64,000 nt of DNA, from positions 1,736,001-1,800,000 of the forward strand of contig CP103026.1 of assembly GCA_024752435.1 (NCBI GenBank), read 5' to 3'. This DNA comes from Allantophomopsis cytisporea (Eukaryota > Ascomycota > Leotiomycetes > Phacidiales > Phacidiaceae). Positions 59,437 through 64,000 of the stretch are shown here, in pieces. Position 1 is the stretch's first letter, and each line of letters opens with the position of its first letter. Both the position numbers and the translations under genes were made by a program. Under the pieces are notes generated by a model. The model saw nothing but the letters and a program-made list of their open reading frames with translations, was not told the origin of the DNA and made no database searches.

Positions 59437-61165
59437 TCAAATTGACCATGGGATGAATGACCGTGCCCAGTTCAGCCATCCCTCATTCTTCTCTTTTGTA
59501 TTCACATCCTTTTCCTCAATACGAATAGGTCTTCCCCCTCTTCCAATATCTCCAAACGCGTCCCCAAGCCTCTTCATCTGTATCTCGTGCGCAGCAACCC
59601 ATTCAGGGGAATGACCCTGCATATTACCTCCATCCCTATTAACCCACTCCACCAGACTATTCACATATTCCCTCTGTCGATCATGCAAGCTATGGAAGCC
59701 GCGTCCACCACCCAATTCCTTCACCCTAGCCGCATACTCCTGACGCATCTCCGGTTCGCTTGGTATCTTCGCCTTGCCCGCAAAGACCGCGGCAACCAGC
59801 ATAGCCTGGAACTCAAAGAACGAAAATGTAGCAATATTATATGGCACGCCCACAAATGCAAGGCTCGGGTCCTTCATATAGAAAATATCCTTGTGAAGAT
59901 TATGAGTTTGCAGCCCGTCCGTAACGAGGACCTCCTCATCCGCGTTCTCGGGCTTCAAGCTATCATTATGGAACTGCGGAAGGAAGGGGTACGTCATAAA
60001 ATACCCCGTGCAGAAAATAATTCGGTGAATGGACTCGATCTCAGTTCCATCCTGCAGCTGGACAGTTATCGGCAAGGTACCATTGTCCTTTGCTTTGGGA
60101 ATAAAGGCCTTGATGGCGCCTACGCGGTGTGCTCCCTCTGGAAGCCCTTTGGCAGGTAGGTCAAAGGCACCGTTGCGGGATACTTGAATTAATTCGGAAG
60201 CTACACCGTGCAAGTCCTTAGCTATGTCATTAGCGGAGACGCCAGCGCCAACGAGAAGGACTATCTATGGAGTTGTTAATTTGATACAAGATATGCATAT
60301 GGCATGGGACAATGTGAAGATTACTCACCTGGTCTTTGTAGCTTTCTGGGCGGCGGTAGGACTTGGAGTGAATGATTTGGGATGGAAAGGAGGCCTTGAG
60401 ATCTTCGAGGCCAGGGATATCAGGGATCTTGCAGGAGTGGTAATGACCACTTGCAACCACGATACCGTCGAAATCCTACACAAGGTTAGTTATGTCAAAT
60501 CTTATGGATGAGCAACATACCTCTATTCTTCTCTCTTTAGTCAACTTGCCAGACTCATCTCTTGTGAGGGTCTCGGACTCTAGTCTCCATACTTTATCAT
60601 GCTTGCTGATATTCGCGACTTTGGTATCATAACGAAATAGAGACTCGATGTGTTCCCGCTTGGGAATTTCTTGAATATATTCAGCGAGCACATTGTGTGG
60701 CTCGACATCTTCGGTGCCTGGTTTCCAGGGTTGGTCCTTGAGCTTAAGTAGAAATGTTGATATATTGTTCTTGAGACTCTCGTAGCATGGCCTTGAATTT
60801 GACGTTAGCCATTTCCTCACAAAATAAATGAGAGATTTCCGTACCCGGGTGGAGCGTGAGTCAATCTCAAGGTCTCTTCATCCTGTAATTCTTCTGTGGT
60901 TATATTCGGATAAAATGATAAATCAGAGGTTGAAGGTATCGTAGTAGGGAATTTTGGCTCAGGAGGAGTGCGCTCATCGAATACCCTATAAGACGTTAGT
61001 CCATCTTAGTCTCTGATCATGTCTTGGGACTTACCAAACTCCTCCAGCAATCGAGCTTCTTTCAAAAACCGTGACGTCTAAGCCCTCGGAATGTAAATGC
61101 ACAGCTGAAGCAACACCACTTATCCCCGCGCCAACGACGGCGACTTTCTGTCGTCTACTTGCCAT
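59437..61165 (-). CDS. Flavin-containing monooxygenase (FMO-like)
   Basis: FMOs use FAD and NADPH to oxygenate N- or S-containing small molecules. Exons 61165-61035, 60985-60845, 60791-60521, 60475-60329 and 60264-59437 (introns 49, 53, 45 and 64 bp) encode 505 residues. The FAD Rossmann motif VGAGISGVASA is at about residues 11-21, followed by FERSSIAGGVW. The FMO-type signature appears as FPSQIIHSKSYRRPESY. The NADPH Rossmann motif VLLVGAGVSANDIAKD is formed right after a splice, and IIFCTGYFMTYPF is the usual ATG-type motif. The C-terminus ends WARSFIPWSI. It converges on dac1 with 154 bp between stop codons. Whether it belongs to the GlcNAc cluster is unclear; the substrate is unknown. 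Confidence 0.92.
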
Positions 61166-62622
61166 ATCAAATGATGAAAACTGATTATAATCGAAAACGA
61201 AAACGAAAAAAGTCTCTAATCAACAAGGAAAAAAAGAAATAATATCTAGTCAACGAATTCGAGAGTCCGACAAAGGTATACATGCAGGAACAATAGGCTT
61301 ACAAAGGCACAGTCGCGGAATAAGCACGCAATGAAGTCGTGATACATACAGGCAACACCAGCGGTTCATCTCATCCGAATAACACCTCGGGATAATCGCC
61401 AATCATGCATGCCCCGCAGATACAGCCATCACTACCTGGAGGCATGACAAGACAAACACGAGTCTGGGGAGTTTTGTGGTGAGGTTTAGACCGTATGATG
61501 TTTAGATAGTAGATAAGTAGATGGACTCGTGCATTGGCGAATTATGGCGCAAGCCTTGGAGAAGGTTGCGCAACTTTGTCAAGTCGAATCGTCTCAGTCA
61601 ACACCTCCAAATATTTATGGAAGAAACAATGAAACGGCCAAAAGTTAAAGCGATTTGGCGACGCTAGGATAGTCTTCGGAGTCATCATGAAATATCTAGG
61701 ATTGCTCATATGATTTATTCTCATGATTACAGTAATCGAGTTGGTCCGTTCATGTGTTTATTTCAATATATATATATACATGAATTTGACGACGCGGACA
61801 TGGCAAATACTACCAGAGAAAGAAGCCAGAGCAACCTAGGAAACCGAAAACGTCCTACTTATGGACTCCATTATTCTCGGTCCAACAGTTCCACATAAAA
61901 CTTAAAAGGGTGGAACTATTGAACTATTGAACTATTGCCCCTCCTGGTGTCCTGGTCATGAGCGGAATTCCCTTCAATGCCGCATAGGTGGGAGTTGTCC
62001 GCAATTCGTTGTATATCCTCAACCTAAATCATCTTGACATAAGGTCGTACGTCAGATGAAACCACAAAATGTTGTTGGAATCTACTATTGGCTTTTCGAA
62101 GTGCGGAACTGCCTTTATATCAGGATCTTATTATTTCCGGTTTCAATAAGTCTTGCACATGGCGAGGATGGCTGTAATTGAAGTGAACAGATTCCTGGTG
62201 TCAAGTTGTGCCTATAGGATGAACATGACATCTTACTCTTAATAAAAAAAAGACTTCACCTTGTATGAAAGACAGTAGAAGTATCGTGTTAGCGGCTATT
62301 GGGACCCGAGTGCAAGTCTTTCAATCACTATAACAGAAGCACGAGACAATATCAATTCCCATATATCAACAAGCACGTTCCTCAGCTGCGCATCTCCTCT
62401 CACAGTTCCCCATATTCATATAGCATAAGTACACGTAACAGCATCCGAATTCTTCATTCATTAGAGCACTTCTCCCCGTCCGGCAGGGCACCCGCGGGGT
62501 TCAGGGCCTGCTAAAATAGACAACATAAGAGGCCATCCATCATTGTTCGCTTCTCATCCATATTCCACAATACCATATACAAGCAAGTACGCGGAAGTAT
62601 AGGCTATTTATCCACTGTTTAC
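61166..62622. other. Intergenic, 1.46 kb
   Basis: This is the FMO promoter followed by the 3' flank of VPS35. An 8-bp tandem repeat is at 61913-61936 and a short ta run at 61767-61778. No coding frame is supportable. Confidence 0.55.
61913..61936. repeat. 8-bp tandem repeat (gaactatt), 3 copies
   Basis: There are three perfect head-to-tail copies in non-coding DNA. Confidence 0.9.
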
Positions 62623-64000
62623 TTACTTAGCAGCAGCCGTAACGACACCCTCATATTCCCGGCTGGCAATATACTCGATCGTTCTGTGGAAGTGTCTCTT
62701 AGGACCTTCGATGGTGGCGGATTCTTGGTTGGTCTGGAGGTTTGAGTGGATAAGCTCAATGAGACCGTTGAGGTATTTCGTGGTGACCTGTCGCGCATTA
62801 GCAAGGGGAACTCGTATAGAATATATGTAGGAAAGGACCAGGTTCGATGAAAGGTTGTATAGAAAGGGACTTACAGCTTCATTCTGCTGGTCGAAGTAAT
62901 AGACATAGCGATTCAAGATTTCAACAAACAACTCAACAGAGACAGCAGTGTCCATACAGGCATCAGCAACGCGCAGGGCACGTTGAAGACACTCGAGAAC
63001 ACGTTTTCCATCGCGGTATAACTAGAAATCGTCAGCAATTTTCATAACCATCATATAAAAAGGAAACGAACCTCTTTATCATCCTCCTCTCCCTTAGCAG
63101 CAATTGGTACTGCCCACCAAAGATGACTAGCAAGGTAAACCGCACGGCACTGATCCGGCTTCTTGAGCAATTTGCTACCATGAAGTGCACATTTCGTAAT
63201 AAGAGTATCGTAATTCTCCCTGCTGAAGCCGCGAGTTTCATGAAGCGCACCAGCAATGACACAGACAGCCTGGAACTGTGCTCTGGAGTCCGAAATAGCT
63301 TCTTCATAGATAGTGAAAGCCTGAGCGAAGAACTCATAGCTGACCTCCTCGAAGCCTGTTTGGTCCGCGATCTGACCACAGGCAATGAAGAGGCGAAGAA
63401 CGAGGTCGCCGCTGTTGGGAACGCGCGAGTATAGGGTTGAGAGCGAGGAGTGCATGAATTTATAGAGGGCGGAGGATTGAGTGTTCCAGTTGTCATCGAA
63501 GTGCTCACGCGCCTTATATCTGCGTGCGAGTTTCATAGCGCCAGTTATGAGCGCTGGAGTAGTGAACTTCACTCGCTCATTGCCCTCTGCGTAGGCTTTT
63601 CGTGTCGCTTGTAAGAGCTTATACTGTGTGTCATTGTCGTCACTGTGAATGAGATGTACAATTCTTGCAAGCCAGCCTTGCTCTTCGATCGTCTCATCTG
63701 TCTCCATTGTTTTTCGCTGCGTGGTAACACCTGGGTAGCCAGCAGGCGGTTGTGCGCCTTCTTTAATAATTACTTTGAGGATTTCAAGGACACCCTCTAG
63801 GCTTGAGAGGGAGGAAATTGCAGTCTGGTTACGTTGCAGACTGCGAGCGACCTCTCCAGCTACAGCTCGGCGAGTAGGATAGGTTTGAGAGTGAAGGAGA
63901 GGGACATAGGTTGGGAGGGAAAGCGCAGTAAACATAGAGACATAGGCTTTCAGAGGAGCCAAGAGAAGATTGAGAATATTATTTTGAGAGACAGGGGAGT
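62623..64000 (-). CDS. vps35: VPS35, retromer core subunit, C-terminal part (5' end beyond the window)
   Basis: VPS35 is the alpha-solenoid scaffold of the retromer, which recycles cargo from endosomes to the Golgi. Visible exons are 64000-63072, 63023-62875 and 62787-62623, with introns of 48 bp (gttcgt...ctag) and 87 bp (gtaagt...cag). The reading is in frame from the window edge (SQNNILNLLLAPLKAYVS). Recognisable C-terminal helices include KFMHSSLSTLYSR, VSYEFFAQAFTIYEEAISDS, CRAVYLASHLWW, the exon-junction KRVLECLQRALRVADACMD, ELFVEILNRYVYYFDQQNEAV and YLNGLIELIHSNL. It stops after EGVVTAAAK. The N-terminal half, with the VPS26-binding PRLYL motif, lies outside. This is a housekeeping gene that marks the edge of the accessory region. 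Confidence 0.95.

Overview
The window is nuclear DNA of a filamentous ascomycete (Pezizomycotina). The evidence is genes split by many short introns (mostly 43-77 bp, GTRNGN...YAG), Zn2Cys6/MHR and Ndt80-type regulators, a GPI-anchored Crh-type GH16 enzyme, an S10 carboxypeptidase, 12- and 14-helix MFS transporters and a fungal GH3-GNAT fusion. The gene content and moderate GC fit Leotiomycetes, but that placement is only a guess. All gene models below come from reading frames plus splice sites read by eye.

Layout. 1-1473: 3' part of an ACS/Dal5-type MFS transporter (+). 2643-4890: GH20 beta-N-acetylhexosaminidase (-). 5820-7185: an SRPK-like protein kinase pseudogene (-) with several independent lesions. 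7894-9614: quinate/sugar-type MFS permease (-). 9.6-21.3 kb: a gene-poor stretch of about 11.7 kb with only two protein-like fragments near 14-14.7 kb. 21298-22401: GPI-anchored GH16 Crh transglycosylase (+). 25141-27522 and 28992-30951: a Zn2Cys6 regulator and a DHA2 efflux pump, divergently transcribed; the space between them holds two related CGG-N13-CCG palindromes. 33954-35653: GPI-type GH13 alpha-amylase (-). 39.1-40.3 kb: AT-rich relic with an inverted repeat. 40334-42063: S10 serine carboxypeptidase (-).

44.6-59.3 kb is an N-acetylglucosamine (GlcNAc) catabolic cluster: GlcN-6-P deaminase, GlcNAc kinase-type hexokinase, the Ndt80-like regulator RON1, a cytosolic GH3 protein fused to tandem GNAT domains, and GlcNAc-6-P deacetylase. 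Together they would take GlcNAc to GlcNAc-6-P, GlcN-6-P and fructose-6-P, under a cluster-encoded regulator. The secreted-type GH20 40 kb away could supply GlcNAc. No NGT1-type GlcNAc transporter was recognised. The cluster type is known from Trichoderma and Candida; the least understood member is the GH3-GNAT protein, whose GH3 active-site motifs look atypical. Beyond it lie a flavin monooxygenase (59437-61165, -) and the 3' half of VPS35 (62623-64000, -), a retromer subunit.

No tRNA, rRNA, CRISPR array or intact transposon was recognised.
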